NCBI RefSeq assembly: GCF_014932895.1
Contig: NZ_JACYOF010000001.1
Coordinates: forward strand, 186,001-250,000
Source of the DNA: Bacillus thuringiensis
GTDB lineage: Bacteria > Bacillota > Bacilli > Bacillales > Bacillaceae_G
Direction: 5' to 3'
DNA length: 64,000 nucleotides
Under the pieces are notes generated by a model. The model made no database searches. It saw nothing but the letters and a program-made list of their open reading frames with translations, and was not told the DNA's origin. The translations under genes were made by a program, and so were the position numbers. Below, one piece after another: positions 1 through 16,427 of this stretch (positions are counted from its first letter, which is position 1; each line of letters begins with the position of its first letter).

Positions 1-120
1 ATAAAGTTAAACGGTTATCACAATAAATTGGTGATTTCATACCAGAAGACCACGTGAATGGATCATTCGGTTGTAAAAATACTGCTCCAATTTCTAATAA
101 ATGCGATGCGATTTCTTTTT

Positions 121-124
<4 letters not shown>
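1..124 (-). CDS. pyrE: Orotate phosphoribosyltransferase, N-terminal part (cut by window edge)
   Basis: Only the first 41 codons are present; the gene runs off the left edge. The visible start, [19 protein letters not shown], followed by a [14 protein letters not shown] segment, is typical of PyrE, which makes orotidine 5'-monophosphate from orotate and PRPP. Its ATG shares the sequence ATGA with the pyrF stop, so the two are translationally coupled. It is the last gene of the pyr operon, as in B. subtilis. The catalytic loop cannot be seen here; the call rests on the N-terminus and gene order. Confidence 0.93.
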
Positions 125-2523
<2,399 letters not shown>

Positions 2524-2527
<4 letters not shown>

Positions 2528-5500
2528 GCATGTACCACCTCGTGACGCTTTGTTTGCGTAATTTCTTTCATTGAATGAGCTGAGAATGTCATAGATTCTA
2601 ATACTCTTAGAATTGCTCTTGTTGTATCAAGTGATGTTAAGCAAGCCACACCATTTTCTACTGATTCACGGCGAATGCGGAAGCCATCACGCGCTGGTTG
2701 TTTACCTTTTGTTAATGTATTGATTACAAACTGTGCTTTTCCTTGACGGATAATATCAAGTAAGTTGTATTCTTCAGAATCAATTTTGTTTACAACTTGT
2801 ACTGGAATATTTTGCTCTGCTAACGATTGTGCTGTTCCAGCTGTTGCTAATAAGTTATAGCCGATTTCGTGGAAACGTTTTGCAATTTCCATCGCCTCTT
2901 CTTTATCTTTATCCGCTACAGTAATGATTACAGAACCGTGCGTTGGAATGTTGATTCCAGAAGCAACTAGTCCTTTGTATAATGCTTTTTCAAGCGTCAA
3001 GTCTTTACCCATTACTTCCCCTGTTGATTTCATTTCAGGTCCTAATGTTGTATCAACTGAGCGTAGTTTTGCAAACGAGAATACCGGAGCTTTTACATAT
3101 ACTTCTTTCTCTTCTGGGTGATAGCCAGTTCCGTATCCTTGCTCTACTAGGTCTTGACCTAAAATAACTTTCGTTGCAACATTCGCCATCGGTACGCCTG
3201 TGATTTTACTTAAGAATGGTACTGTACGGCTTGCACGTGGGTTTACCTCAATTACGTACACTTGATCTTTGAATACTACAAACTGGATATTTAGTAATCC
3301 AACAATGTTTAAACCTTTTCCAAGTGCAATTGTATGTTCAATGATTTGTTCTTTTAGTTTTTCAGATAAGCTTTGTGGTGGGTATACTCCAATTGAGTCA
3401 CCAGAGTGAACTCCAGCGCGTTCAATATGTTCCATAATACCTGGAATGAATACATTCTCACCGTCTGAAATTGCATCTACTTCAATTTCTTTACCAACCA
3501 TGTAACGGTCGATTAATACCGGATGCTCCGCATGAACTTTAACCGCATTTTTCATGTAGTGCAGAAGTTCTTCTTGACGATATACGATTTCCATCGCACG
3601 TCCACCTAGTACGTAAGATGGTCTTACTAATACTGGGTAACCAATTTCTTCAGCGATTGCTACCGCTTGTTCTACAGTTGTTGCTGTTTTACCAACTGGT
3701 TGTGGGATACCTAATTGTGTTAATGCAGCTTCGAATTTATCACGATCTTCTGCACGGTCTAGATCTTCAAGTGATGTTCCTAAAATTTTTACACCGTGTT
3801 CTTCTAGTTTCGCTGCTAAGTTAATTGCCGTTTGTCCACCGAACTGAACGATAACACCTTCTGGTTTTTCTAAATCGATGATGTGCATTACATCTTCAAT
3901 CGTTAATGGTTCAAAGTATAATTTGTCAGAAATACTGAAGTCTGTTGAAACTGTTTCTGGGTTGTTGTTAATGATAATTGCTTCATATCCAGCTTCTTTA
4001 ATTGCCCATACTGAGTGAACTGTTGCATAGTCAAACTCAACACCTTGACCGATACGAATCGGACCAGAACCTAGAACTACTACACTCTTACGATCTGTTA
4101 CAATCGATTCATTTTCGTCAGCATATGTGCTGTAGTAATATGGCGTTGCAGATTCAAACTCTGCCGCACAAGTATCTACCATTTTGAATACTGGCGTCAT
4201 ATTATTTTCTTTACGCATATCGTAAATTTCGCGCTCCGTTTTGTTCCAAGCAGCTGCAATATAGTGGTCACTGAAGCCCATTTCTTTTGCAGATTGTAAC
4301 ACTTCCATATTTCCTACATTTGCTTTTACTTCACGTTCCATATTTACGATGTTTTCAACTTTTTGTAAGAAGAAGAAGTCCATTTCACACCATTCGTTAA
4401 TTTCTTCTTTCGTTACACCTTGGCGAATTGCCTCCGCTACAACGAACAGTCGCTCATCATCCGCTTTAATGATACGTTTTTTCATCGTTTCTTTATCAAG
4501 TTCTTTTAAGTGGTCTAATTCTAAGTGATAAATGCCAAGCTCTAAAGAACGAACTGCTTTTAGTAATGATTCTTCTAAGTTACGTCCGATTGACATAACT
4601 TCACCAGTTGCTTTCATTTGTGTTCCAAGCGTTCTATTCGCTGATTCAAACTTATCAAACGGCCAACGTGGAATTTTTGAAACAACATAGTCTAATGCTG
4701 GCTCAAAGCAAGCATATGTTTTTTGTGTTACTGGGTTTACGATTTCATCTAACGTTAAGCCGACTGCAATTTTTGCTGCTAATTTCGCGATGGGATATCC
4801 AGTTGCTTTAGAAGCAAGTGCAGATGAACGACTTACACGTGGATTTACTTCGATCACATAGTATTGGAAGCTATATGGATCAAGCGCAAGCTGAACGTTA
4901 CAACCACCTTCAATGCCCAGTGCACGAATAATTCGTAATGAAGTGTTACGTAACATTTGATATTCACGATCACTCAATGTTTGGCTTGGTGCTACAACAA
5001 TCGAATCCCCTGTGTGAACACCAACTGGATCGATATTTTCCATGTTACATACTACAATTGCGTTATCATTTGAATCACGCATTACTTCATATTCAATTTC
5101 TTTACAACCAGCAATACTTTTCTCTAATAAACATTGTGTTACTGGGCTATGTTTTAAACCACTTGTTACGATTTCAATTAACTCTTCTTCGTTATGGCAA
5201 ATACCGCCGCCCGTTCCGCCTAATGTGAATGCTGGACGAACGATTACTGGGTAACCAATTTCGTTTACAAATCCATATGCTTCATCAAGGTTATGAATAA
5301 TTTCGCTTGGTGGTGTTGGTTCATTTAAATCTTGCATTAATGTACGGAATAAATCACGATCTTCCGCTTGCTCGATTGCTGATAATTTTGTTCCTAAAAT
5401 TTCAACTCCGCACTCGTCAAGTACGCCTGATTTTGCAAGTTCAACAGCCATGTTTAAACCTGTTTGACCACCTAATGTTGGTAAGATTGCATCTGGACGT

Positions 5501-5742
5501 TCTTTACGAATAATACGGCTTACGAATTCTAATGTTAATGGCTCGATGTATACTTTATCTGCTGTTGCAGTATCTGTCATAATTGTTGCTGGGTTAGAGT
5601 TAACAAGGATTACTTTGTAACCTTCCTCTTTAAGAGATTGACAAGCTTGTGTACCAGAGTAGTCAAACTCCGCTGCTTGCCCAATTACAATTGGTCCTGA
5701 TCCGATTACTAATATTGTGTTAATGTCTAGGCGTTTTGGCAT
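2524..5742 (-). CDS. carB: Carbamoyl-phosphate synthase, large subunit (pyrimidine-regulated)
   Basis: Also called pyrAB. Makes carbamoyl phosphate from bicarbonate, ATP and ammonia supplied by CarA. The 1072 residues form two homologous ATP-grasp halves, each opening with a nucleotide motif ([17 protein letters not shown] near residue 14 and [16 protein letters not shown] near 560), and a C-terminal methylglyoxal-synthase-like allosteric domain (about 930-1072). Its place inside the pyr operon marks it as the pyrimidine-specific enzyme rather than an arginine-pathway copy. Overlaps carA by 16 bases and pyrK by 4. Confidence 0.98.
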
Positions 5743-6820
5743 AACTCTTCCCCTTCTTTCTTGAAGTTTTCAATCATTGTTAAGAAATCTTCGAATAAAT
5801 CATTTGCATCCTCTGGTCCTGCTGAAGCTTCTGGATGGTATTGTACTGTAAATGCTGGGAACTTCGTATGACGAAGACCTTCTACTGTTCCATCATTTAA
5901 AGCAACGTGTGTAATTTCAAGCTCTGTATTTTTAACTGATTCTTCTTCTACTGCATAACCATGGTTTTGAGATGTAATGGCTACTTTTCCAGTTGCAAGG
6001 TGTTTTACTGGATGGTTTAAACCACGGTGACCGAATTTTAACTTACTTGTATTTGCACCTGATGCTAGTGCGAATAACTGATGCCCTAAGCAAATCCCGA
6101 ATAAAGGAACTTTACCAATAATGTCTTTTAACATTTCGATTGCTTCTGGTACATCTTTTGGATCTCCAGGTCCATTACTTAACATAATTCCGTCTGGACT
6201 TAGGCGTAAAATTTCTTCTGCTGTTGTATTGTAAGGTACAACGATTACATCACAGTCACGCTTATTTAATTCTCTTAAAATACCATGTTTCATTCCGAAG
6301 TCTACAAGTACAACTCGGTGTCCACGTCCTGGGCTTGGGTATGGATCTTTCGTTGATACGCGTTTTACATGATCTGTAAATACTGTCGCTTTTAATTGAC
6401 TCACGATGTATTCTACATCTACATCCATGTTACAGAGACGTCCGCGTAATGTACCGTATTGACGAATTTTTCTTGTTAATTTTCTCGTATCAATTCCCGC
6501 TAATCCTGGGATGTTTCTTTCTTTTAAATAATCATTTAACGAAATTTCATTACGGAAGTTTGATGGGTGATCACAAATTTCGTTTACTATTAAACCATTT
6601 ACAGATGGGTGAATTGATTCAAAATCGTCACGGTTAATGCCGTAGTTTCCGATTAATGGGTACGTAAATGTTACAATTTGACCGCAATATGATGGATCAG
6701 ATAATGTTTCTTGATATCCAGTCATTCCTGTTGTAAATACAACCTCACCTGACTTTTCGATTTCTCCTCCGAAACCTTTTCCAATTAATACTGTTCCATC
6801 TTCTAAGATAAGTTGTCTCT

Positions 6821-6824
<4 letters not shown>
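5727..6824 (-). CDS. carA: Carbamoyl-phosphate synthase, small (glutaminase) subunit
   Basis: Also called pyrAA. Hydrolyses glutamine and channels ammonia to CarB. The 365-residue form has an N-terminal CPSase domain and a class I glutamine amidotransferase domain with the triad Cys245 (FGICLGHQL), His330 and Glu332 (YHPEAS). The start at 6824 is preceded by AGGAGAG nine bases upstream and overlaps the pyrC stop as ATGA; an in-frame ATG at 6848 lies inside pyrC without a site. Expressed with the pyr operon. Confidence 0.97.
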
Positions 6825-9014
<2,190 letters not shown>

Positions 9015-9070
9015 TCATCTTTCTGATTTTTATGATAACACTTTTGTATTTATATAACAATAACTGCATA

Positions 9071-9099
9071 AAAATACCCTAGTCATATGAGACTAGGGT
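9071..9099 (-). terminator. Intrinsic terminator of the pyrB attenuator
   Basis: Perfect 9-bp stem ACCCTAGTC / GACTAGGGT (9076-9084 with 9091-9099) and six-base loop, followed on the minus strand by ATTTTT. Confidence 0.88.
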
Positions 9100-9146
9100 G
9101 CAAGAAAGAAGCCACCCTTTCCGGTCTCACAGGACTGAATTAAAAG
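9071..9146 (-). promoter_or_regulatory. PyrR attenuator in the pyrP-pyrB gap
   Basis: Reading the minus strand after the pyrP stop, the gap holds a CCTGTGAGACCGG-type PyrR-binding loop (around 9121-9138), then a terminator stem. The core CCYGTGAGRY is shared with the leaders before pyrP and pyrR. Known Bacillus logic: with UMP bound, PyrR stabilises the anti-antiterminator and lets the terminator form, switching off the genes from pyrB onward. The mechanism is inferred from family knowledge; motif and stem are seen. Confidence 0.88.
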
Positions 9147-9153
9147 GTTGTTT

Positions 9154-10437
9154 TTATGAAGCAATCTGCTTAGATTGTTTTGTTTGTTTCGTTTCTGGTA
9201 GTAGTAGATTTAACAGTACACCTACAATTGCTGCTAGTGCCATTCCTTCTACTTGGAACGATTCTCCTACGTGAAGTACCGCTCCACCAATGCCGATTAC
9301 TAGTATTACTGATGCAATCATTAAGTTTCGTTTGTCACTTAAGTCTGTTTTATCATCTACCATCATGCGTAATCCGCTTGATGCGATTACACCGAATAGT
9401 AAGATTGATACACCACCCATAACTGGTGTTGGTATGGAGTGGATCAGTGCGGAAATCTTACCAATAAACCCGAATATGATTGCGAATACTGCTGAACCGA
9501 TGAATAAGTATACACTGTAAGCTCTCGTAATGGCTAGCACACCGATGTTTTCACCGTACGTTGTATTCGGTGGTCCACCTATTAGTGATGCGATCAATGT
9601 TGCTACACCATCACCGAAGATTGAACGGTGTAAGCCTGGTTTTTCAATTAAATCTCTTTTAATAACATTTCCAAGTACAATTTGATGTCCGATATGTTCT
9701 GAAATTGTTACTAGTGCAACTGGTACCATTAAAAGTACAATCTTCCACGAGAATTCCGGAGTGTATGTTACAAACGGCACTGTGAAATCTGGTACAATAA
9801 ACCATTTTGCCTCAGCTACCGGCTTTAAGTCTACTAGCCCTTGGAAGTAAGCGAAGATATATCCGCCGATAATGCCAAGCAGCACTGGTATGATACTGAA
9901 AAATCCTCTTCCGAATATAGAGCAGATAATTGTAATCGCTAATGTTACTAACGCTACTGAAAAGTGTGTAAAGCTATACTTGCCATCCGCACCGTTCATC
10001 GCCATGTTAACTGCTGTATGTGCTAAAGCTAAACCGATTACCATTACGACTGGTCCAACTACGATTGGCGGAAGTAATTTCATAATCCACTCTGACCCTG
10101 ATTTCTTAATTCCGATTGAGATTAAGATGTACACAAGTCCCGCTAGCAAGCCACCAAGCATTGCTGCTCCCGGTCCACCTGCTGTTTTTGCTGTAATAAT
10201 CGGCGCGATAAAAGCGAATGATGATCCTAAATATGCTGGTACTTGACCTTTCGTTATAAGAAGAAACGCTAGCGTTCCTAATCCACTTGATATTAGCGCT
10301 ACTGACGGATTCAATCCTGTTAAGAATGGAACAAGCACTGTTGATCCAAACATCGCGAACAAATGCTGTATACTTAAAAATAACCATTTTCCCGGTTTCG
10401 GTACTTCATGAACGTCTAACACTGGCTTTTGTTCCAT
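9154..10437 (-). CDS. pyrP: Uracil permease (NCS2 family)
   Basis: Brings uracil into the cell; a UraA-type nucleobase:cation symporter of 427 residues with about 12-14 hydrophobic segments. The family pattern is visible in GPVVMVIGLALAHTA and in the GGPPNTTYGENIGVLAITR segment, which carries the substrate-site Glu. The start at 10437 has AAGGAGG eight bases upstream; an earlier in-frame ATG at 10470 sits against the attenuator terminator and lacks a site. Its place between pyrR and pyrB, behind an attenuator, ties uptake to the same UMP signal as synthesis. Confidence 0.96.
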   Translation of the reverse strand: MEQKPVLDVHEVPKPGKWLFLSIQHLFAMFGSTVLVPFLTGLNPSVALISSGLGTLAFLLITKGQVPAYLGSSFAFIAPIITAKTAGGPGAAMLGGLLAGLVYILISIGIKKSGSEWIMKLLPPIVVGPVVMVIGLALAHTAVNMAMNGADGKYSFTHFSVALVTLAITIICSIFGRGFFSIIPVLLGIIGGYIFAYFQGLVDLKPVAEAKWFIVPDFTVPFVTYTPEFSWKIVLLMVPVALVTISEHIGHQIVLGNVIKRDLIEKPGLHRSIFGDGVATLIASLIGGPPNTTYGENIGVLAITRAYSVYLFIGSAVFAIIFGFIGKISALIHSIPTPVMGGVSILLFGVIASSGLRMMVDDKTDLSDKRNLMIASVILVIGIGGAVLHVGESFQVEGMALAAIVGVLLNLLLPETKQTKQSKQIAS

Positions 10438-10470
10438 TGTTACATCCTCCTTCAGTTTTAATCTTTGCAA

Positions 10471-10503
10471 TAAAAAAACTCTTTGTGCCTGTGCACAAAG
10501 AGT
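10471..10503 (-). terminator. Intrinsic terminator of the pyrP attenuator
   Basis: An 11-bp perfect stem ACTCTTTGTGC / GCACAAAGAGT with four-base loop, followed by seven T residues on the minus strand. Confidence 0.9.
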
Positions 10504-10572
10504 CCTATACTTTCATATGCCAAATTTGACATATGAAAGCCAAGACCCTTTGGCAGCCTCACAGGACTACAT
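10471..10572 (-). promoter_or_regulatory. PyrR attenuator in the pyrR-pyrP gap
   Basis: The PyrR-binding loop AGTCCTGTGAGGCTG lies at about 10552-10568, followed on the minus strand by a near-perfect 30-bp palindrome (10510-10539) and then the terminator stem (10478-10503). The extra palindrome is longer than anything in the pyrB leader and may form part of the antiterminator. Regulation by PyrR and UMP is inferred from the conserved motif and gene context. Confidence 0.88.
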
Positions 10573-10583
10573 TTAAAAGGGCT

Positions 10584-11129
<546 letters not shown>

Positions 11130-11170
11130 CTACACCTCCAAGCTATTTTTTCTTGCGTGAGAGTAATGGT

Positions 11171-11208
11171 ATAAAAAAAGTCCTCTCAGCGTGTGCGAGA
11201 GGACTTTT
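11171..11208 (-). terminator. Intrinsic terminator of the pyrR attenuator
   Basis: A 12-bp perfect stem AAAAGTCCTCTC / GAGAGGACTTTT (11176-11187 with 11197-11208), with the stem's end running into seven T residues on the minus strand. Confidence 0.9.
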
Positions 11209-11293
11209 GAAAAAAGGGTACAACATACCCTAAGTATTTCAAACCGTTACCTTCTCAACCTCACGGGGCTGTGTTAAAGGATCATTATTTAAC
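11171..11293 (-). promoter_or_regulatory. PyrR attenuator in the pyrR leader
   Basis: The leader holds the PyrR-binding loop CCCCGTGAGGTTG (11256-11272 region), a small GGGTA/TACCC hairpin (11215-11229) and then the terminator. It is the first of three copies of the same control element in the operon. Confidence 0.87.
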
Positions 11294-11300
11294 TGTTGTC

Positions 11301-11329
11301 AGTATCTCAGGTTTCTTGTGATTTGTCAA
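11301..11329 (-). promoter_or_regulatory. SigA promoter of the pyr operon
   Basis: Consensus -35 TTGACA (11324-11329), 17-bp spacer and -10 GATACT (11301-11306), placed three bases after the rluD stop. Transcription would start near 11294 and run into the pyrR leader. Confidence 0.85.
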
Positions 11330-11331
11330 TA

Positions 11332-12240
11332 CTATTTTCGTAAAATGTTTAATACTTCTTCAAATACTTCTGGAAGCGGTGCCTCAAACTCAATATATTC
11401 ACCAGTACGAGGATGATCGAAACCTAAAATACCTGCATGAAGTGCTTGTCCATTCATATCTAACGTTTTCTTCGGACCATATTTTGGATCTCCTGCAAGT
11501 GGATAACCAATATACTTCATATGAACACGAATTTGGTGCGTACGCCCCGTTTCTAAGCGACATTCTACAAGTGTAAAGTCTTTAAAGCGTTCTAACACTT
11601 GGAAGTGCGTAACAGCGTTCTTACCATTTTCATCAACTGTCATACTTTGACGTTCTTTCTTATCGCGGCCAATTGGAGCATCGATAGTTCCCTTATCATG
11701 CGGAATAACACCGTGTACAATCGCTTTGTAACGTCTTGTTACTGTTTTTGCTACAAGTTGATTTACAAGTGATTCATGCGCCATATCATTTTTTGCAACC
11801 ATTAATAGTCCAGATGTATCTTTATCAATACGATGCACGATACCAGGACGCATTACACCGTTAATACCTGATAAATCTGTACAATGATGCATAAGACCGT
11901 TTACAAGCGTGCCACTTGTATGCCCTGGTGCTGGATGTACAACCATGCCACGCGGCTTATTTACAACGAGTACATCTTCATCTTCATAATAAATTTCTAA
12001 ATTCATATCTTCTGGTTGAATATCTAACTCTTCTGGCTCAGGAATCGTTACTGTAATTTCATCATTTTCTTTTACTTTATAATTCCCTTTTACCGCTTTC
12101 CCATTTACTGTCACAACGTCATCTTTAATCCATTGCTGCACTTGCGTACGTGACCATTCATTATTTATCCCTGCAACGAATTTATCAATTCGCTCACTTT
12201 TTTGTTCTTCTGCAACTGTTACTTGTACTACTTCACTCAT
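11332..12240 (-). CDS. rluD: 23S rRNA pseudouridine synthase, RluD/RluA family
   Basis: Also known as ylyB in B. subtilis. Converts uridines of 23S rRNA to pseudouridine. The 302 residues comprise an N-terminal S4 RNA-binding domain (about 16-75) and an RluA catalytic domain whose HRIDKDTSG motif places the catalytic Asp at 139. It lies four bases after lspA and directly before the pyr promoter, the same order as in B. subtilis. The exact target uridines cannot be read from sequence, so RluD is a family-level name. Confidence 0.9.
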   Translation of the reverse strand: MSEVVQVTVAEEQKSERIDKFVAGINNEWSRTQVQQWIKDDVVTVNGKAVKGNYKVKENDEITVTIPEPEELDIQPEDMNLEIYYEDEDVLVVNKPRGMVVHPAPGHTSGTLVNGLMHHCTDLSGINGVMRPGIVHRIDKDTSGLLMVAKNDMAHESLVNQLVAKTVTRRYKAIVHGVIPHDKGTIDAPIGRDKKERQSMTVDENGKNAVTHFQVLERFKDFTLVECRLETGRTHQIRVHMKYIGYPLAGDPKYGPKKTLDMNGQALHAGILGFDHPRTGEYIEFEAPLPEVFEEVLNILRK

Positions 12241-12244
12241 TCAA

Positions 12245-12760
<516 letters not shown>

Positions 12761-12827
12761 TCACAATGAACCTTTATAGAAGAATAAAATAAATTAAAAA
12801 AAGGTAATATAATATCGTTGTGCTTAT

Positions 12828-13157
12828 TCATACATTTACCTTTTCATAGAAAAATTCATGAATGGTACGGGCAGTCGGCATCGTTTTCATTTGTTTTACC
12901 GATATATATGTTCCGGTCTCCTCACAAATACCATACATGTCTATTTCCATTTTAAATAGCGCTCGTTCTACATCTTTTAAGTCCTCTTTTATATCATGTA
13001 ATAGCAGCTTCTTCTTTATCTCTTCTTTTATTTCATATCCAAGTTCTTCACCAAATTCAGTATCATAACTGTGCATTACTTCTTTAGCTAGTCTCTCTTG
13101 CAATTCTTTTTTCATCAATTGCAACTCTTCTTTTATTTCCATGTAGATTTCATTCAC
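12828..13157 (-). CDS. ylyA: DksA/TraR-like protein without zinc-finger cysteines (YlyA-like)
   Basis: A 109-residue, highly charged, mostly helical protein between ileS and lspA, the position of B. subtilis ylyA, which is reported as an RNA-polymerase-associated regulator of late forespore genes. The N-terminal two thirds look like the coiled coil of DksA/TraR proteins. The C-terminal GICEETGTYISVKQM segment keeps the fold signature of the zinc-finger region (Gly-x-Cys-x-x-Cys in relatives) but has only one of the four cysteines. The start is GTG at 13157, nine bases after AGGAGG. Function is inferred from position and similarity. Confidence 0.75.
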   Translation of the reverse strand: MNEIYMEIKEELQLMKKELQERLAKEVMHSYDTEFGEELGYEIKEEIKKKLLLHDIKEDLKDVERALFKMEIDMYGICEETGTYISVKQMKTMPTARTIHEFFYEKVNV

Positions 13158-13275
13158 GTGTACATTCCTCCTAGCTGTAATGTACAGTTAGTGTGTCCGA
13201 AATCTATTTGGTTACCTCACACACATTTTTCCTTCATAGGAAAGAGCCTGAAAGTTATGTTGATATATCTTTAAC

Positions 13276-13312
13276 AAAAAAACTGACTGCCATCAGTAGC
13301 AGTCAGTTTTTT
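13276..13312 (-). terminator. Intrinsic terminator after ileS
   Basis: A 13-bp stem AAAAACTGACTGC / GCAGTCAGTTTTT with eight-base loop, starting at the ileS stop and ending in T residues on the minus strand. Confidence 0.9.
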
Positions 13313-13314
13313 TG

Positions 13315-16080
13315 TTATTTTACATAGTTTTCTTTAACAACTGTTGCACAACGCTCACATAATGTTTCATGTTCAGCATCTTTACCAATTGTTTCTGAAA
13401 CTACCCAACAACGTTCACATGTTTCACCGGTTGCTTGAGCAACAACAACCGCTGTATGCTCATACTTCGGCGCATCTGCTGGTGCTTCTTCCATCATACC
13501 ACCAAGTTTATACTCAGAGACGATGAATAATTGCTTTAAGTCTTCACTAATAGACTCTAACATAGCTTTCATTTCTACAGTCGGATATAGCGTAATGCTC
13601 GCATTTAATGACTTACCAATTACTTTTTCATTACGAGCTACTTCTAACGCTTTTAATACGTCATCACGTAACGTCATAAATGCATCCCATTTTGTTTTTA
13701 ATGCTTCCGCACCATCTAATTGTACAGCTTCTGGCATATCAGTTAATTGTACACTCTCTTCTGTTACACCTGGAATGTATGGCCATACTTCATCAGCTGT
13801 ATGCGGTAAGATTGGTGTTACAAGTTTCGTCAATGCAACAAGAACATCATATAATACAGTTTGAATTGCACGACGATCTTCGTGATTTGCACCTTCAATG
13901 TATAAAATGTCTTTTGCAAAGTCTAAGTAGAACGAACTTAAATCAATTGTACAGAAGTTATGAATTGCATGATACACAGCAGCGAAGTCGTATGTTTCAT
14001 ATGCTTCTTTTACTTTTGAAATTAAATCATTTAATTTCACTAACATGTAACGGTCTACTTCACGAAGTTCAGCTACTGCTACTGTATTTTCACTTGGATT
14101 AAAGTCGTCTAAGTTTCCTAATAAGAAACGGAATGTGTTACGGATTTTACGATACACTTCTGCTACTTGTTTTAAAATATCATCTGAAATACGTACATCA
14201 GATTGATAGTCAACAGAAGATACCCATAAGCGTAAAATGTCTCCGCCTAATTGATCCATAATTTTTTTCGGTACGACGATGTTTCCAATCGACTTACTCA
14301 TTTTACGACCTTCACCATCTAATACGAAACCATGGCTTAATACGCCTTTATATGGTGCTTTACCTGTTACAGCAACCGCTGTTGATAATGAAGAGTTGAA
14401 CCAACCACGATACTGGTCAGATCCTTCTAAATATAAATCAGCTGGACGTTGTAAGTCTTCACGTTCTTCTAATACCGCTTGGTGAGAAGAACCTGAATCG
14501 AACCATACATCCATGATGTCTGTTTCTTTACGGAATTCACCATTCGGGCTACCCGGATGTGTAAATCCTTCTGGTAATAGATCTTTTGCTTCACGCTCGA
14601 ACCATACGTTAGAACCGTGTTCACGGAATAAATCTGCTACATGGTTAATTGTTTCATCCGTAATGATTGGATCGCCATTCTCAGCATAGAATACAGGAAT
14701 TGGTACACCCCATGCACGCTGACGAGAAATACACCAGTCACCGCGGTCACGAACCATATTATGAAGACGAGTTTCTCCCCATGCCGGTACCCATTTCGTT
14801 TCTTCAACAGCTTGTAATAACTCTTTACGGAATGCTTCGATAGATGCAAACCACTGTGCTGTCGCACGGAAAATAATTGGCTTTTTTGTTCTCCAATCAT
14901 GTGGGTATGAATGCGTAATAAATGTTAATTTTAATAACGCGCCTACTTCTTCTAATTTTTCCGTAATTGGCTTGTTAGCTTTATCATAGAATAAGCCTTC
15001 AAATCCAGGTGCTTCATCTGTTAATACACCTTTATCATCAACTGGACAAAGTACTTCTAAGCCGTACTTTTTACCAACAACGAAGTCATCTTCCCCGTGT
15101 CCAGGTGCTGTATGAACGCAACCCGTACCTGCATCTGTTGTTACGTGCTCCCCTAGCATAACTAATGAATCACGGTCGTAGAATGGATGTTTTGCAACTG
15201 TATATTCAAGTTCGCTACCTTTTACCGTTTTCACAACTTCAGCATTTTCCCATTCTAACGTTTTTGCAACTGTATCGAATAGTTCAGAAGCGATGATATA
15301 TTTCTCGCCATTTACTTTCACAATAGCATATTCAAGTTCTGGATGAACAGAAATACCTAAGTTTGCAGGTAATGTCCAAGGTGTTGTTGTCCAAATGATA
15401 TATTTCTCATCACCTTCTAATACGTTCTTTCCGTCTTTTACAGGGAATGCTACGTAAATAGATGCTGATTTCTTATCTTGGTATTCAATCTCAGCTTCTG
15501 CTAAAGCAGATTCACTCGTTGGAGACCAGTAAACTGGTTTTTGACCTTTATAGATATAACCTTTTTTCGCCATGTCACCAAACACTTTAATTTGTTGTGC
15601 CTCATAAGCCGGCTCTAAAGTAATATATGGATTATCCCAATCTGCACGTACACCTAGACGTTTAAATTGTTCACGTTGACGTTCAACTTGTTCATATGCA
15701 TACTCTGCACATAACTTACGGAACTCAGCAACTGTCATTTCCTTACGTTTTACACCTTTGTTCGTTAATGCTTGTTCAATTGGTAAACCGTGCGTATCCC
15801 ATCCTGGTACATATGGTGCACAGTAACCTGTCATTGATTTATAACGAACAATAAAGTCTTTTAACACTTTGTTTAGTGCATGTCCCATATGAATGTCACC
15901 ATTCGCATATGGAGGTCCATCATGCAGTACAAATAAAGGACGACCTTTTGTATGTTCTTGTACTTTTTCGTAAATATTCATTTCAGCCCATTTTTCTTGC
16001 ATTGCAGGCTCACGTTTTGGTAAATTCCCACGCATTGGGAACTCTGTTTTTGGCATTAGTAATGTATTTTTGTACTCCAT
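13315..16080 (-). CDS. ileS: Isoleucyl-tRNA synthetase
   Basis: Charges tRNA-Ile. The 921-residue class I synthetase has the ATP-binding HMGH (64-67) within [16 protein letters not shown], the KMSKS loop near residue 597 ([12 protein letters not shown]), the editing domain between them, and a C-terminal zinc site of two CERC pairs (CERCWVV and CERCATVV). ATG at 16080 lies eight bases after AAGGAGG; the TTG two codons upstream is too close to that site. A T-box leader precedes it, so expression follows uncharged tRNA-Ile. Confidence 0.98.
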   Translation of the reverse strand: MEYKNTLLMPKTEFPMRGNLPKREPAMQEKWAEMNIYEKVQEHTKGRPLFVLHDGPPYANGDIHMGHALNKVLKDFIVRYKSMTGYCAPYVPGWDTHGLPIEQALTNKGVKRKEMTVAEFRKLCAEYAYEQVERQREQFKRLGVRADWDNPYITLEPAYEAQQIKVFGDMAKKGYIYKGQKPVYWSPTSESALAEAEIEYQDKKSASIYVAFPVKDGKNVLEGDEKYIIWTTTPWTLPANLGISVHPELEYAIVKVNGEKYIIASELFDTVAKTLEWENAEVVKTVKGSELEYTVAKHPFYDRDSLVMLGEHVTTDAGTGCVHTAPGHGEDDFVVGKKYGLEVLCPVDDKGVLTDEAPGFEGLFYDKANKPITEKLEEVGALLKLTFITHSYPHDWRTKKPIIFRATAQWFASIEAFRKELLQAVEETKWVPAWGETRLHNMVRDRGDWCISRQRAWGVPIPVFYAENGDPIITDETINHVADLFREHGSNVWFEREAKDLLPEGFTHPGSPNGEFRKETDIMDVWFDSGSSHQAVLEEREDLQRPADLYLEGSDQYRGWFNSSLSTAVAVTGKAPYKGVLSHGFVLDGEGRKMSKSIGNIVVPKKIMDQLGGDILRLWVSSVDYQSDVRISDDILKQVAEVYRKIRNTFRFLLGNLDDFNPSENTVAVAELREVDRYMLVKLNDLISKVKEAYETYDFAAVYHAIHNFCTIDLSSFYLDFAKDILYIEGANHEDRRAIQTVLYDVLVALTKLVTPILPHTADEVWPYIPGVTEESVQLTDMPEAVQLDGAEALKTKWDAFMTLRDDVLKALEVARNEKVIGKSLNASITLYPTVEMKAMLESISEDLKQLFIVSEYKLGGMMEEAPADAPKYEHTAVVVAQATGETCERCWVVSETIGKDAEHETLCERCATVVKENYVK

Positions 16081-16127
16081 GCTCAATTCCTCCTTACATG
16101 TATAAAAGAAAGACCTAAAAAACGGAA

Positions 16128-16171
16128 TAAAAAAGAGACTTTCTCATCCCAAAAAGGGACGAGAAAGTCTC
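16128..16171 (-). terminator. T-box terminator hairpin before ileS
   Basis: A 16-bp stem GAGACTTTCTCATCCC / GGGACGAGAAAGTCTC (one wobble) at 16135-16150 and 16156-16171, followed by a T tract on the minus strand; the alternative to the antiterminator. Confidence 0.92.
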
Positions 16172-16390
16172 CCGCGGTACCACCCTAGTAGATTATATAC
16201 GCATGTATATAATCCTCTTTATATTCTTAACGCGAATATACGCCGACGCTTACTCCATTTGTTCAGCGCGGAACTCCAGGGTGATATTCCCATTATCTCC
16301 TTATCCTGAGCTTACACCATCCTCAGTTCGCTATATAAGGTATGAAAAAGGTACTTATCCCTATCTTCGTTTTTCTTAATAAATATGTTG
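16128..16390 (-). promoter_or_regulatory. T-box riboswitch, isoleucine specific
   Basis: The ileS leader contains the T-box sequence AGGGTGGTACCGCGG (16172-16186), an apical GGATGGTGTAAGCTC region and a specifier loop with ATC (16283-16285 on the minus strand), the isoleucine codon. Binding of uncharged tRNA-Ile at the specifier and T-box would form the antiterminator and allow read-through into ileS. All elements are seen in order; the mechanism is from the well-known family. Confidence 0.95.
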
Positions 16391-16396
16391 TCTAAA

Positions 16397-16425
16397 ATTA
16401 TATGTAATAATGAGAAAAACGTCAA
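16397..16425 (-). promoter_or_regulatory. SigA promoter of the ileS T-box transcript
   Basis: -35 TTGACG (16420-16425), 17-bp spacer, -10 TATAAT (16397-16402). It abuts the divIVA stop codon, and transcription would start near 16390. Confidence 0.82.
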
Positions 16426-16427
16426 GC

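Noticed and set aside
9872-10246. 124-codon open frame on plus, opposite pyrP
   Set aside because: Antisense to a membrane permease, no SD, no family similarity.
12789-12846. AAAAGGTAA ... TTACCTTTT inverted repeat around the ylyA stop
   Set aside because: The loop would be about 30 bases and AT-rich; too weak to call a terminator.
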